Shown: one piece after another, positions 10,138 to 23,004 of the stretch
Position numbering within the stretch: the stretch's first letter is position 1
How the letters are laid out: each line of letters begins with the position of its first letter
DNA from: Scleroderma bovista
Taxonomy: Eukaryota; Basidiomycota; Agaricomycetes; Boletales; Sclerodermataceae
Assembly (NCBI GenBank): GCA_037178675.1
Contig: JAYMGJ010000772.1
Coordinates: 1 to 64,000, forward strand
Direction: 5' to 3'
Length of the DNA stretch: 64,000 nucleotides
The notes under the pieces: model-generated
What the model was told of the DNA's origin: nothing
Database searches by the model: none
Seen by the model: the letters and a program-made list of their open reading frames with translations, nothing else
Position numbers and translations under genes: made by a program

Positions 10138-13100
10138 CTAGGCTTGGTGTGTACCTGTGTGTTGCAGGCGTGTTTTAACCTGGGGCTTGGGAGGGACAGG
10201 GATGTCACCGAAAGTAGTGTGTAGGCGTTTGGTGCTTCCGATGTACTGGAAGAGCGCCTGTTGAGCGGCTTTGTCTGATAGTAGGTGATACATTGATAGT
10301 GCGTTGTGACCGAGCTTTTGTCGAAGTATGTGACGTTCTCTATCGTATCTCGAGCAGTCAAACAGATAGTGGTGGACTGTTTCTATCTGATCACTGCCGC
10401 ACTGCAAGCAGTAAGGTGTGGCGCTCTTTTTGATCCTGTTGAGGTGCTTGTTGAGCGGGATGTGTCCGGTACGGAGCTGGATGTATATTGCAGTGTGCTT
10501 CTTGCGTAGTCGTCCTGTTAGCCTCAGAAATGACTTCGACATGTGAGTCGGGTCTAATGATCTAATGTGAGCATAGCAGGAGGATATTTTCCACTCATCA
10601 TTCCATTTCCTTTGGAGGTGGGCTTCGTGCGCTTGCTTGATAGCAGATGTGCTGTGCGGGAGTCGTCCTCATAGAGTCTTGGGAAGGTCCCAACGTGGGC
10701 TGGCCATGTCTCTTCTGGTTGCAGCCAACTTTGCCTCCCTGTCTGCTAGCTCGTTACCCTCTATTTCCGCATGTCCAGCTATCCAGTTGAGGCTGACTGA
10801 CGTGTTGTCTAGGTTTTTTCAGTTCAGTAGGCGTCTCACTAGGTTTCTGAAGCGGAAAAGTAGATAGTGTCCTGGTTTCGCAGCAGGTCGCGCACCTGAT
10901 CGTATTACTGCTTGGTTGTCGACAAAAATTGTTGCTGGGAAAGAGGCTTCGCTTCTTGTTAGTAGCAGCTGCACTGCTAAGATGAGTCCTACTGCTTCGG
11001 CTTTGAAGACTGTGTGTTCGGAGTCGTTGCCTAGGTGATAGCGCAGGGTAGCTATGTGTGTGAAGTTGACGTATAGGGATGCAGCTGCTCCTACTTTCCC
11101 GTTCGTGCTAGATCCATCTGTAAATATCATCGTTCTGTTGGTGCATCTTCTGAATTCCGCGATGGCGTCTTCTTTTGACGATGCAATAGATGTGCTGAAT
11201 GGGGTGTGGGAGTCAGGGCGGATGGGTCGGGGGATTATGGTTTCTATCGTTCGAGGGTCCACTGCAAGGTGTCGGATTAGGTTGTGGATGGCCATTTTGT
11301 GGTGTCTGACTGTGCCGCGGGTGGCGACGTGCGTGATGATGGGATTGAGTGGGTGGTGGCTTGGGAGGGTGGACATCCTTATAAGTGCTTTATGGAGCGT
11401 GCATTGTATGAGGAGCAGTGCTGGGTATAGGTCAGCGTGTATCTCCATGGAGTCATTGGGGGAGGATCTCATGGCCCCAGTAATTGCTAGTGCAGCCATG
11501 CACTGTGTTTGGGCAATCCTCTTAGTCGCTCCTATAGATCCTCGTATAGGGCTGTTGGTTTCCCTGTCGTATGTCGGTTGAAGCCATATACTGGCCGCAT
11601 ATAGTGTGCGTGGTATGGCTACCGCTCTGTATAATTGGCGGATAAGTTTTGTGGGTATTCCCTGAGCTGATCTGGAGAGGCGCCTGAGGAGCATGGCATA
11701 GCGGGCTCCCTTCGCGACTGCATATGCGGCATGTTCTCGCCATCTTAGTTCCTGGTCGAGAATTACTCCAAGAAACTTATGCATGGGGGAGGGGTTTATT
11801 ACCGCCCCTCGGATTGTCATTGGCGGTCGCTCTTTAGATCTGTTTAGGGTAAAGTCCATCAGTGCAAATTTACTTGGTTCGAAGCGTGAGTTATGCTTAG
11901 ACGACCACAACATTTCTCCCAATATTTTGTGTGTTTCTTGGAACATTTTCCTGATGGCTAGGAATGCAGTGTCGTCTACAAAGGCTAGAGTTAGCTCCTG
12001 TTTTCCTTTCGCTATCTCTACTAGGTCCGAGTCGTAGATGATGTAGAGAATCATCGATAGCGGGTCGCCTTGTCCTATGCCGTTGGTGATGTCGAACCAC
12101 TCTGATACATAGTCATCGAAGCGGAGCTTTGTCTTCCTACCCCTCAGCATTCTTTCTGTGTAGGTGACTATTTCCGGGGGGAGACGGCGGAGTTTCATGT
12201 TGTGGATTAGTTGGTCAGTGATGGCGTTTGGGAATGCTCCTTCAATATCTAGGAATAGTGCTGATACCACCTTCTTCTGTCGCCATGCATGTCTGATGGT
12301 GCTTTCGAGTAGGTGTAACGAGTCTTCTGTTGATCTTCCTGGGCGACCTCCAAAGTGGGTGCTAGGTAAGAGATTATGGGTTTCTAGAATGAAGGATGTA
12401 CAGTCCGCTACTATAGCCGATAGGATTTTCGCCGTGGTGTTTAGGAGTGCGATGGGGCGGTAGGCCTTGGGTACCGAGTAGTCTGGTTTGCCTGGTTTGC
12501 GTAGGATGACAGTTATGGATTCACGCCATGGATCGTAGTATGTTCTTAGGTTGATGACTGCATTGAACAGGGGAAGAAGGTAGTCAGTGAGGATTCGGCA
12601 TCGTTGAAATACTATGTTGGCCACTCTGTCGGGTCCTGGCGCTTTGTATGGACTGAGGTTGTTGATCGTTTGCATCAGTTGTTCTTTGGTGATGGCTGTC
12701 CATTCTTCCGCTGGTTCTGGATATAGGTAGTCAGTGGGGACTGTGGAGACAGTGGGAGGAGGGGGGAACAGAGCCTGGGCGAGGATCTCGCTCTTTTCCT
12801 CGTTGGTTGTTGCTTGGATGGTCTGTCCGTCCGGTCCTGTTTTGCGTAATGTGGGGATACGTGTTTTGCCTCCATCTCCGCCTGGGTTCGATATGTACTT
12901 GTGTGCTATCCAGATGTCGGTACCGGCCATGTCATTGAGCCATTCTTTCCAGTGGTCTTCTTTCGTTCTTTGTATCTCTTTGCTCATGGTGTTCTCCTTC
13001 TCCTGTAACCTGGTGTGTGCTTCGTGGTCCGGGAGTGCCCTGAGGACGTACACCTGTTTTCGTAGGCCCTTGAGTTCGTCGGACATCTTGGTTAAGTCCT

Positions 13101-14085
13101 TGGTCCACCATCTCTTCGTGTGGGGGTGAGGTTTGGTCTTGGGGACTGTTGACTCTACTGTTTGACAGAGGACTAAGTCAAGTTTGCATGCGGCTTGTTG
13201 GAATTCCTCTGCTGTTTCCAATATGCGCGGTGGTCCAGCTACCCTGGTCAGTGTGTCTTTGAGAGTAGAGTTAAACTTATCCCAATCTACACTTCGGTAG
13301 TTCCAGGGCGGGTTTTCGGACGAGACTGGTAGCGACATGTCTAGGGTGGTTAGTATCGGGAGGTGGTCAGTCTTAGGTCCACGCCTTTCCGGTGCTGTGT
13401 TACAGGACACCAGCAGCTGGCTGGTGTGTTCCGTGCAGAACATGTTGTCCGGGCGTGTCCAGTTCCGCGTGCTGCTAGACTGCAGCGTCGGAATGTCCTT
13501 GGGGAGTGCCTGTACCATGCCATAGTCTGCTACTAGATCCAAGAGCTTTCCTGATGCCTCTAGAGCTGCCGCTGTGAACAGGTGGTTGTTACGGTCTTCA
13601 TCCCATAGGGGGTGGTGCCAGTTGAAATCGCCTATCCACATCATGTGGTCCTCTTCTGCCGGGCGCAGTTCTGGGGCACTAGTGCTTAAGAACTGCTCTA
13701 GTGCCTCGACTGTGTCATCATGGTTGTTGTCGTTATAGATATTGACCACCGTGCACAGTCCGCTAGACGTGTTGAACTGGATGACCACTATGTCCGCTGA
13801 GGGGAAGTCGATCTGTCGCCAGGTGTTAGTGCTGATCTTAGAGTTTACTAATGTTACTGCTCTGGGTTTGTCGTTGTGGGTGTACCTGCGAGTCGGGTAT
13901 GCTACCCTCCAGTGCGTACTCGCTCTGGTGTTGTTGAATGAGTTCAGAGCGGGTTCCTGTATGGCTAGGATGTCCCAGTCATTCGAGATGGGACTGTTGA
14001 GGAGAGTCAGCTGGGCGGTATGGGAGGTGTTGAGATTCTGCTGCCAGATGCGAAGTTGAGATATCGTGGGATGCTCGGGTTGCAT
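10138..14085 (-). pseudogene. LINE ORF2: endonuclease, reverse transcriptase, RNase H
   Basis: The apurinic-endonuclease-like domain is first: IWQQNLNTS, the catalytic AIQEPALN, GDFNWHHPLWD and KTDHLPI. The reverse transcriptase follows: AYRPIALLN, ALFLDIEGAF, GIGQGDPLS and the active-site AFVDDTAF. RNase H has FTDGSSTNGK, KAEAVGL and FVDNQA. The long frame stops at a TGA at 10819-10821 inside RNase H, but the same frame continues with WIAGHAEIEGNELADREAK, which carries the last catalytic Asp. It meets a second TGA at 10669-10671, then runs to 10138 with a C-terminal zinc-like motif (YCLQCGSDQIETVHHYLFDC). Both stops fit CGA to TGA. Otherwise full length, about 1,315 codons. Confidence 0.85.
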
Positions 14086-14117
14086 GTCTATGGGAGGGGG
14101 GACAATGGTAGTGATGG

Positions 14118-14152
14118 TGATGGTGATGGTGGTGGTGGTGGTGGTGGTGGTG
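14118..14152. repeat. GGT/TGG-rich microsatellite between LINE ORF1 and ORF2
   Basis: A run of GATGGT then (GGT)n units lies in the ORF1-ORF2 gap. It opens spurious His-rich frames and has no coding signal of its own. Confidence 0.7.
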
Positions 14153-14457
14153 TGACCTCTTGCTGCGTTTGGTGGTTCTGGAGTGACGGCGTGATGGGGA
14201 GACCCCCAGGGAAGTGAAGTGGTGAGAGAGGGGGGAATGGTAAGGGGTGCGTGTGTGGTCGCTCGTTGGTGTCCGGTCGTGGGTTGGGCTGGTCATGGGA
14301 TGTCTCGGATGAGGGGGGGGGGAGGCACTGGGGTGTTGGGGTGGGATGCGTGAATAGGCTGAGTGGATTGGCGTCTTGGGGTGTTTTGTCCGAGGGGGAC
14401 AAGGGTCCTTCCATTGACAACAGGTGCTGTGGTTGGTTGTTTTGCTTTTCCTGTTTG

Positions 14458-16143
14458 TCATTCCGTCATCCAACTGATGGTGCGTTGAGTAATTGCAGGG
14501 CCTGGGTGGTGTGGTGTTGTCGACGCGGGGGGTGGTTGGGAGTGGATGATAGGGCCTGACGGTTTAGGTGGGAGTGACTCCTGCGTCCAGGGTTCCTCAG
14601 TCGGGAAGTAAGGCATGAGGTTCTCAGGGGTACGGGCATTGAGTGCATCGCGCTGCATGATGTATTCAGGGCATTCTTTGTCCGAGCTACTGTGCTCGGT
14701 GGATCTGCAGTTTACACAGTAGTATGTGCGGTAGGAGTTGCAGTTCGAGTGTCGGTGTTCTCCTCCGCATGTGCCGCAGGTGTCCTTATTTTCTGGACAG
14801 GCCTTAGCCATGTGGCCCCATCGTTGGCACTTGAGGCATTGTATTGGTTCTTTCTTGTCCTTCTGGGGGCGGAGCCTGCCATGGTCGTGATATAGGCCTC
14901 GTTCTATGAGTTTGTTTGCTGCTTGGGGAGTGTTGAGGGACATCAGTGCGTGTGCTACTTTCTGATTCACTTTATGCCAGCATGGGTCCTTTATCCATTT
15001 CATCTGAACGATGGAGTTGGTTGGGATGTCGTTTGTGCGCTCGATGTTCCGTAGTGTAGCTTTATCGTCTGTTCTGGTCGTGATGGGGACGAAAGGGATC
15101 AGTAGGTTGTACGTTCTATCCTTTACTCGTACGTTGCCTCCCAGGCTTTCTGTTAGGATTAGTTTCCTTATTGGGTCTCTTACCCAGTCTGCAGCTTCTG
15201 CAGAGGCCATTTCGGCTACAAATCCGCCGTTCCGGATACAGGTGATTGCCTTGAGTTGTAGTGACGGTCCTTCGGGTCCCTGCATGTTCGTCAGCGCTTT
15301 CTGTAATGCCTGTGCCATCTCACCGCGGGGGGTGTCATCGTTGAAGATGTTATGGCCAGGTTCGATGTCTAAGAGGATTTGTCTTTCTTTGATGGCTGCG
15401 TTCGCCCTTGTCCGATCCGTACATTGTGATGAGGTTCCTGGGGCAGCTCTGGTTGTTGGAGACTTGGTTGTTTCCATCAGTAGAGCATCTTTGTATGGGG
15501 TGTGGGGTGTGGTTTGTCGGGAGTGAGTGTTGGGTATCGCTTCCTTTATCTGGGATGGGATTCCTGATAGTTCTTCCGTTGTGTCACTTACAAATTGGGC
15601 CGTGTTGTGCAGGTCTTCCCTTGCTTCATCTATTGTTCTGGAAAGAGTTTCTGCCGAGGTCTTGTTGGTCTCTGTTGCTTTGTGGATGTCTTCTATACAG
15701 GTCGCTAGGGAGGTGATCTGGAGCTCGAAGTTGGAGACGATAGTGTCGCCTTCTGGTGCGCTGACAGATGGCTGGGCTGGGGTGTGAATGGGGAGGGTAT
15801 CGATGAGGATTGCCACTGATCGAATTGCGTCCACTGCTATTGCCGTGATGCCTGGGGCTGTGCTTGCCAGGTTAAGAAGTGCCAAGCATAGGGCTGGGTG
15901 GTCGGGGTCCTGGTCTGCCTGGAGGAGGGAGCGTTCGATTAGGTGTTTCCTAGCTTGGGTCGCATTGGTAATGGAAGAAGAAATTAGTGGGTGGTTAATA
16001 AGATATTCTTTAGTTTTTCCAGTTGTTAGTATTCCATACGCGGTAGTTTGCCTTCTAGTTGTGACGGTAGTCCGAGGTGGGGGCACCGTTGGTGTGTGGG
16101 CTACCGTGGGGGGTGGGTCACCAGTGGGCCCACTATCGCTCAT
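14458..16143 (-). CDS. LINE ORF1 (Gag-like nucleic-acid-binding protein)
   Basis: The likely start is the ATG at 16143 (MSDSGPTGD). The protein is about 560 residues: a Pro/Thr-rich N-terminus, a central helical part, and three zinc knuckles near the C-terminus: CLKCQRWGHMAKAC (CX2CX4HX4C), CGTCGGEHRHSNC, and CVNCRSTEH with C seven residues on. This arrangement is standard for ORF1 of fungal and insect LINEs, where the protein binds element RNA. It is upstream of ORF2 on the same strand, with 372 nt between its stop and the ORF2 ATG. No internal stop is present. Confidence 0.85.
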   Translation of the reverse strand: MSDSGPTGDPPPTVAHTPTVPPPRTTVTTRRQTTAYGILTTGKTKEYLINHPLISSSITNATQARKHLIERSLLQADQDPDHPALCLALLNLASTAPGITAIAVDAIRSVAILIDTLPIHTPAQPSVSAPEGDTIVSNFELQITSLATCIEDIHKATETNKTSAETLSRTIDEAREDLHNTAQFVSDTTEELSGIPSQIKEAIPNTHSRQTTPHTPYKDALLMETTKSPTTRAAPGTSSQCTDRTRANAAIKERQILLDIEPGHNIFNDDTPRGEMAQALQKALTNMQGPEGPSLQLKAITCIRNGGFVAEMASAEAADWVRDPIRKLILTESLGGNVRVKDRTYNLLIPFVPITTRTDDKATLRNIERTNDIPTNSIVQMKWIKDPCWHKVNQKVAHALMSLNTPQAANKLIERGLYHDHGRLRPQKDKKEPIQCLKCQRWGHMAKACPENKDTCGTCGGEHRHSNCNSYRTYYCVNCRSTEHSSSDKECPEYIMQRDALNARTPENLMPYFPTEEPWTQESLPPKPSGPIIHSQPPPASTTPHHPGPAITQRTISWMTE

Positions 16144-16302
16144 AGTTGATGTGATCATAGGGTTGAGATGAGCGAGTCTATTAAAGAGGTGGAACAGGGC
16201 TGGTGCGGGTGCGGGTGCAGATGCGGGTGGGTGCTAGGATATTTCTCGCTGGGCAAGAGAATGCTTTAGAGTTCTAAAGCTAGGTAAAAAGCTACTTCCT
16301 TA

Positions 16303-18433
16303 ACGTCGAGCGCAGCGTCGACGGGCTCTACTCGCTGTTGGTACTGTCCGATTTCGGGGTCCTAGTCGGGGTGCCATGTGGAGCGGAGTCAAGAGTAGCC
16401 TTTGGGGATTCAACTTATCCTTCCACAGGTCGCGTTGGGACTCTTTTCGGAGCCCTTTCCAAAATTTATCAACCTTCAAACGGTCATTTCGTTCACCTAT
16501 GGTATTCCACATTTCATTTAATTCGTGTAGTATTCCCTCACGCTCAGGTTATTCTGCACAAATGTAGCAATCTTATCCCGCTGCATATTGCGATAATTCA
16601 CTGGGAAACAGAAGTTAAACAATTGTTTGAAGAATTCACGGAGTCGCCAACTGTATGGGTCGGGTGCAACCTCTTCCGTGTAAAAGGTATGTCCCTTCCC
16701 CGTTAAGTAATGGGCCACTATGAATACTTGTTTCTTCTCAGGCACATTACCATCCTTGATGTAGGCAGTACTCTCCATCATAAAATGGTGGAATGCCTTA
16801 GAGTCGACAGATCCATCGTACTTAACTGGAGGGATAGGCTTTAAAGTCATTCTATGAGACTTTCGTCTCAATTTCTTCCTTGCCTGCCGAGATTCGCTCT
16901 GACGACAGCTGCGACCGCGATGGCGGCTACGATGACCGCTCCTCCGCCCTCTGCGCTGAGATGATCGGGAAGAGGCAGTCGTCAAGCTCATCCCGCTCGA
17001 TGTGGAGGAATCCGACGAGGAATCCGATGATTCTTCACTTGATTCATCCGAATCACTGTCATTGGAGGACAAGTCGCTCGGGGAGTCATCGGACGAGTCC
17101 GAACTTGCTTCGGGTGAGCTGGGCTTGTTTTGGCGTTTATAACTCTTGGGTTTCTTCCCTTTGTCAAGACGTTTGAACGCTAATCCGATGTAGCTATTCG
17201 GATCAATTTGTTCAACTGGCTCCATCACCCTCGGGGTCCGATGGCGCCTTTGCCACTTGTCGCTCAAGGTTACGGCCTTGTCAACCATCACCTTGACAGG
17301 GCTCAAGTTTCGCTTTTCTGTGGCATCCTTGCACTTCTCATGTTTTGACTGGTGCTTTTCCTTGACAGGTTGTTCAAGTGCTTCGTGGAGCTTTGCTCTT
17401 GCCTGGTCTCTAGACATGAAGTTCACCTTGGGTTTGGATGCCTTGTCCTTACCCTTATCGCGGTGTTTACGCTTATCCTTTAATAGGTGAGCGTCAGGGG
17501 ATTCTTCATCAGAGCTTTCCACTGATGAATGCGTGACCTCTCGAGCCAATTTCCAGGACTCCAAGGCAGCCCTCTGTCCATCCAAATCGAAGTCTTCATC
17601 AACCTCGGACAGATCACCCCAGTTTCACAGGTCAGCGCTTTTGCCTTTATCAAGCGTGGATGGGCCCTCTCCTTTGGAGGTCGTCTCGCTAGTTCAGTCA
17701 CTAAGCCTGCAAGCAGGTTTGTTCTTAAGGGCGAGTATTCTTTTATTAATTTTATTGCGGTCATCCGGGGTCAATCGTTTCTCAGCCTCCCGTACGGCAC
17801 GACCTAGTTCCAGGTCCAGCGTCTCAGTTCGTTGTATAATTTCACGTGATGCGGACCTGGATTTATGCCCTTTTCGGCAGACCAAGTCCACCCATTGCCA
17901 TTCACTTCGTCCCTGCCTTCCTCTCCTGGGGAAGGTGGTAGATCGGACTCATCGCCGTTATTCATCCCATCCGATCCTTTGTCGGTGTGGGCGGCGGTCA
18001 TAACTTCTATTTGGGCAACACTGTTCATTGCCCTTAGGCCCATATACTTTTCTAGATTACTAGATACGACTGGCAAGCGTTTGGGCTCACGTCCAGTCAA
18101 TACCGGCGAGGTACTCCTCGAGCCAGGGTTCAACGACGAGGGATGCCTCAAGTCATGATTTAATGACGAGGAATGCCTCAAGTTGGGAGTCAACGACGAG
18201 GGATGCCTCAAGTCGGGAACCTCTCTGGGAGGTAGTATGCCACCACGTATGATATCGCTGTATCGCCATGGGGCTGTCGAGTCTTCCGGACTCTTTGCAC
18301 TTCGGGTGCTATTGTCAGACGGTGGGGGAACGCTGAGGGACGAATCGATGTTCTCCTGACTTTTTGGGCTCATCGGCAAGGAGTTTGCACGAGCGCGGTT
18401 ATTCTTGCAAAGGTTGTATCTTGTAGATGACAT
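16303..18433 (-). pseudogene. Decayed Gypsy gag gene
   Basis: It starts MSSTRYNLCKNNRARAN at 18433. It includes three or four copies of a ten-residue repeat (LRHPSSLTPN, LRHSSSLNHD, LRHPSSLNPG), then a frameshift near 17,850 into SREIIQRTETLDLELGRAV, a Ser/Asp-rich linker and a gag domain (PPVKYDGSVDSKAFHHF, then REFFKQLFNFCFP). Near 16,540 the frame breaks after LSVREY; the continuation HELNEMWNTIGER lies in another frame, consistent with a 1-nt insertion. No protease or RT follows, and the left end is cut near 16,300 next to the LINE. This is a dead gag of a Gypsy family different from the one at 1-6.6 kb. Confidence 0.75.
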
Positions 18434-18539
18434 TTTTCTGTAGGGTTTTTTTGTAAGTAGGAAGAGTAGGTGTTTGACAGACTGGTTTCGTTTTAGCGTT
18501 CCTTTGATTTGTACAGTGGGGGATCTGGTCCACGTCAAA

Positions 18540-19941
18540 TATCGGGAAGCGCGAACGAGGGTTTTTTTTAGAGGTAGAGAGTAAGAGTTTTTGAGAGAGT
18601 AGAGTCTCAGAAAAAAATATGTGGCGTTAGACAGTAGTTGGTACTATGAATACCGACACACTAAGATCTTCACTCAAAGTTCCAGACAGATGTCTCTGAT
18701 AGGATTGAGAAAGACTGGGGATTTTTACATGGGAAGAGTGACTATTTTATATGGTACGATGGGAGGGGACGGAATGGAGATATTGGATGGTGACATACTT
18801 GTGTGTCTGATATATGAGCACATCTAGTGACAGCTTGGCCGAGCTCGAATGTCCGATTGTCCCGTCCGTCACACCAACTTTGGTGTTTCGACTCATGATC
18901 TTGGTACTTGGAGGGCGGCAGGTCGGAACGACCACTATGATGGTGCACTAATCCGCGACCAAAACATATACACAGTCCAAGCTTTTTACATAGGAGCCAA
19001 TCAGTTTTGGGGCGTGTAAAACCATCACAGTCAACATCGTCAGCGACGGTACAATTGACATTCTCCATCGTCCAAAGGATTTGTTCCCTGGCATAAACAC
19101 TCCTGTCCATGCTGTTTGCGCAAATGTCATCGCAAGGCAGACACTAGTACTGTGTTCTCTTTCACCTTGTGCCTATCTGCATGCTTCACACACACGTTCT
19201 TATCTATTCGTCAGAATGCATTCCGAGCAAACCATGCTTTTACAATTTAATCTGTCAATCCTGGACTGCAATAGCTCTGACTTTCAGACTTGCAGACAAG
19301 TGTTTATGCTACTTATAATGCTTTTGGTATGAAAACGCCCTCCTAGAGGTGCGACCAGGGGCTGTGGCCAAGGTTGTGACAAAGTCTGGCTAGTCCAACG
19401 CATTTAATGTCTTGTTTCGAGATACCTAACTGCAGCTGACTGTCTCGGAGATGCGTCATCATGAGTCTTGCCAGGTGGCCAACACCTGTGGGGATATATG
19501 TAGGGCCCTTGTCAACACGTGTTACAAGAGGGACAAAGTAAACCATACCAAGACAATGTTCAAAGCGATTGTGAGATGTGCCTTGGAATACGTAGTACCG
19601 AAACCCCGGGTTGTTTAATGTATGTATCTCAACCGTTGGAAGTGTTTTCTTCGATATATGCGTGCCTGTCAGACATAGTGGAGAGAATTCGGATCGAGCA
19701 CACTCACACGTTGATGAAGGAGCAGATCCATGGCAAAAGCGATACTTTCACCAAATTTTATCATGCCTTGTAAAGTGAACAGATATACCGTAGTCATGCA
19801 CCCAGTCCTTGAATCTTCTTATACTTGAGATTTGGTTGGGCATGGATGCGGACCCAATCTGTTTCACGATAGAGCAGTCCGCGAAGGTTAGGAAAGAGAA
19901 GTAGAAATTGCTGGTGATTCAACGAGAGAGAATGGCGGGAG
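18540..19941. other. No recognisable gene
   Basis: About 1.4 kb between the decayed gag and the TIR of the truncated transposon. It may hold LTR or leader sequence of the decayed Gypsy element, but I see no repeat partner in the window and no coding frame with recognisable domains. Confidence 0.4.
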
Positions 19942-20370
19942 TATGGAAAGCCGGACACTCGCGCTCCGGAATTCTGTCAGCCGAACAGTGGCTTGCAGTT
20001 GTGTGGCGTTGCAAACCCATTTTTGGACCAAAGTTTTTCAAAAGGACATCTGACACCTCGGTCATACATCACACCGTCGTACAGTAGGACGTCACGCCCG
20101 TCGTACAGTAGAAAGTCACGTCGTCTGTACATCACACCATTGTACAGTAGGACATCACGCCCATCGTACAGTAGAAAGTCACGTCGTCTGTAATCACACT
20201 GTTGTACAGTAGGATGTCACGCTGTTGTTCAGTTGAAAGTCACGTCATCCGTACCTCACACCGTCATACAGTAGGACGTCATTACATCACACCATTGTGC
20301 AGTTGAAAGTCAGATCGTCTGTACATCACACCGTCATACAGTAGGGCATTGTCATACCATATCATAGGTT
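19942..20370. repeat. Left terminal inverted repeat and subterminal repeats, decayed copy
   Basis: This is the counterpart of 53854-54260. It has several degenerate copies of a CGTCGTACAGTAGGACGTCA-like unit, many with CG changed to CA or TG. Confidence 0.75.
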
Positions 20371-20435
20371 CACATTGCCAGTAAGGACTTCACACACAAA
20401 TATGTAGTACACATCGAGAGTAGTCCACATGCACC

Positions 20436-22256
20436 TCAAGACCAGTCATCTAACTCTTCATCCCCTTCATCATCAGAAAAATCAGAAATGACAATGTCTG
20501 GCCCGCCCTCAATAATGTCAGGTTTGTCTTTGGCGTCCAACTCATTCAGGCGTTGCACATGGTCAGCATCTGGAACATAAGTCTCATCCTTTGTTAAGTC
20601 AGCACTGAACTTACCAAGACCGAGCCCTCCCCCAACTCCATCCATGTAATAGTGGTCACCCTCTTCGTTGAATGGAAGATCACATTGGCCGTCGAGTAAT
20701 GGGAGTGATCCAGCTGATTCAGCTTGTTCAATTGTCGCGTATGTAGGGAGGGGAGGTAACCTAGCAGCGTGGTCCTGAACTAAATGAAGGAGGTCAAGGT
20801 AGACGGCCCAAACCGTCCGACAAGTGACAGCTGGACGTCCCAGCTCATTGTAACACTCCTCCAGATACACATTCAAAGGACCTGGCACCAAGTCAAATAC
20901 AGCATGGTCTGGGTCAATGTATAGCTGGCAGACATGCGCCATGGCAGCTTTGTCGACCATAATCTATTGTCTCATCAGAAAATGACCGCATTTGTGAGTT
21001 CCAACTAACCTTCAATTGTAACACACCATAGTCTTGGGGAGTGTCAAAAATTAGTTCGGCTATGCCATGGGGCAGAACCTCCATGCAACGTTAGTCAACT
21101 TGCTAGTAGGTTATGAAGAAACATACCTTATTACAGTCACGATGTTTCGCGGTGTGATTGACACGATCACGATAGTGATCCAGCTCACACTGGAGCCAAG
21201 GTATAAAAATCCATCGGAAAATCATGCTGGCAAGTTGACCTCATCAGGGTCTTGAAGGCATACAAGGTGTGGACTTACAGCTGCAAGATATTATTCATGT
21301 CATACCAACCATGCTGGACACCCTCTTCCAGTAGAGCTTCAAACCCAGGGGTGAATCATCAGCATAGCTGAGACCACATTATTTCAGGTTTGATGTTCTT
21401 CTTGGATCGCATCCATCGATGTTGCAGTGTCCCTGCTAGCGCCGGGTCATGCCATTGGCGCAGCATCGTCTGAGCATTTGCAATACCAAAATTTTCGGTC
21501 CCAGGGTCACTCTGGGACACGAGCGGAACGACTGGGAATGTAACTTGTCAGTAGATATTAACAAGGGACAACATGTACTTACAGCCGAGTTGATCTACCA
21601 TGTCGAGATAATAAGACAGAATAAGCTGCGAGTGATGGTTGGAATGCCAGACACGGATCCAAAGGATCCTCCCAGAAAACGGCTCTATGCCTGTATGGAG
21701 GGCGAGGCCGAACCAAAGCCACTTGTCATGCTGGTCGACGGCCCAGATATCGTTGATGCTGGCTGCCCAAAAATGGCGGCACTGGAGCCGCCGTGCCTTG
21801 CACTGGTGAATAAGATGTGGTTCATAAGTAGTAAAGTAGTCTTGTATGACGCTTCTGTACATGCGAGGTTAGGCCATCCACATAGTCCTGACCAATCGAT
21901 ATGCATACTGACCGTGACACACACATATTCATCTCATGGAACAGAAGACTTATCATTTCATGAGCACCCGCGTTCGGGTACACAGCTCGCAATTCTTGCA
22001 TGGCATCTTGGATCGACTCTGGAGTATGCCCTTGCTGACGGGTTCGAATCAAGCCCATCTGCTTGCGTATCTCGATAAACTTTGTGAGGCTATAGAAAAG
22101 ATGATGGATCAGTTGCGATGTATGCGACAATTTCATTAAGGCTAGTCACACATACCCAATACCATACTGATTTGTATCAATATGTTTACGAAGTTCTTCT
22201 ACAATTCGTTTGTCAGTAAATTGTGCCTTCCATAAGCGCATGATGAGTGGTTTCAT
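20436..22256 (-). pseudogene. Integrase-like transposase pseudogene (decayed copy)
   Basis: It is collinear, exon for exon, with the intact gene at 54347-56167. The last exon (20436-20960) still encodes VDKAAMAHVCQLYIDPDH. The catalytic-domain exon still reads NDIWAVDQHDKW but with many Arg to Gln, His, Cys or Trp changes. In the exon with the second catalytic Asp, the intact CGC CGA CGA has become TGC TGA TGA, giving two adjacent stops at 21356-21361. All of these fit C to T changes at CpG. The copy cannot make a full-length protein. Confidence 0.85.
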
Positions 22257-23004
22257 ATCCTCCAGAGGTGCTAGGCAAACGGGGATTTCAGTCAACTAGC
22301 ACGAGTGATCATGGAGACATCTTTACTAACGTGTGGGTTTGTTTTGATTAGGCATTGAAGGCAAGGGACACAAGAAAAGTGGTACAAAAGCAAGGCCCAT
22401 CCTGGGCTTATAACATGGATGCTAGTACGAAGGAGACGGCTGGTGATGCGGACACGGAGTCCAAATTTATTGACACTGAGTCAAGGCCAGTGACGAGACT
22501 GCGCTTCTCACCTCATGTTGAGGACATGAGGAGACCACGAAGTCCTGCATCACCTATTCTTGCCTTCCAATGTCCATCAAATCGCACTCAACCTCCACTT
22601 CCTACACAATTGCTGCTCTCTGGTAAGAAACAGTGGCTACCCTTTTGAGGTCGTGCATGACTCACCAGCTAGATAGCATCCCAGGTCGTGCTGCCAGGCA
22701 ATCTCTTCTTGGCCCAGACGTGTACTTCCTATGCAATCTCTGCTCTCCGGTAAGAAAAATGTCTACCCTTTTGAGGTTTTGTGCAACTCACCAAGCATCT
22801 CTTGGCCCAGTGTGCAGACATATCTCTGCCCAATTTCATTTGATCCTGCCATGTGTCAGTCATCCATGGGCCATCCATGGGTAAGTAAGCCGCATGTTGA
22901 ACTTCTCCCAGAAAGCTAATGTCACGTCCCGCCTATGATAGGCATTACTATTACTGCTTCTGCACTCCTCGCCTAATGATGGGTGGTCGACGACAATGCA
23001 CAAC

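Larger units (their letters stand above)
9411..16250 (-). mobile_element. LINE (non-LTR retrotransposon) with ORF1, ORF2 and poly(A) tail
   Basis: On the minus strand the order is a 5' region near 16.2 kb, ORF1 (Gag-like, three zinc knuckles), ORF2 (endonuclease, reverse transcriptase, RNase H, C-terminal zinc region), a 3' untranslated region of about 0.7 kb, and a tail seen as TTTTTTTTTTCTTTTTT on the plus strand from 9411. The APE-type endonuclease plus RNase H suggests the I/Tad1 group of fungal LINEs. The tail directly abuts an interrupted LTR at 9410. The 5' end is uncertain and I found no clear target duplication. Confidence 0.85.

Noticed and set aside
13979..14473. His-rich minus-strand ORF between LINE ORF1 and ORF2
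   Set aside because: It is created by the GGT microsatellite; composition is low complexity and it overlaps the ORF2 start in another frame.
19990..20340. CRISPR-like array
   Set aside because: The regular repeats are subterminal transposon repeats in a eukaryotic genome; spacers are not unique and there are no cas genes.
21449..22078. 209-residue plus-strand ORF, also present at 55360-55989
   Set aside because: It is antisense to the transposase exons and is conserved only because the transposase is.
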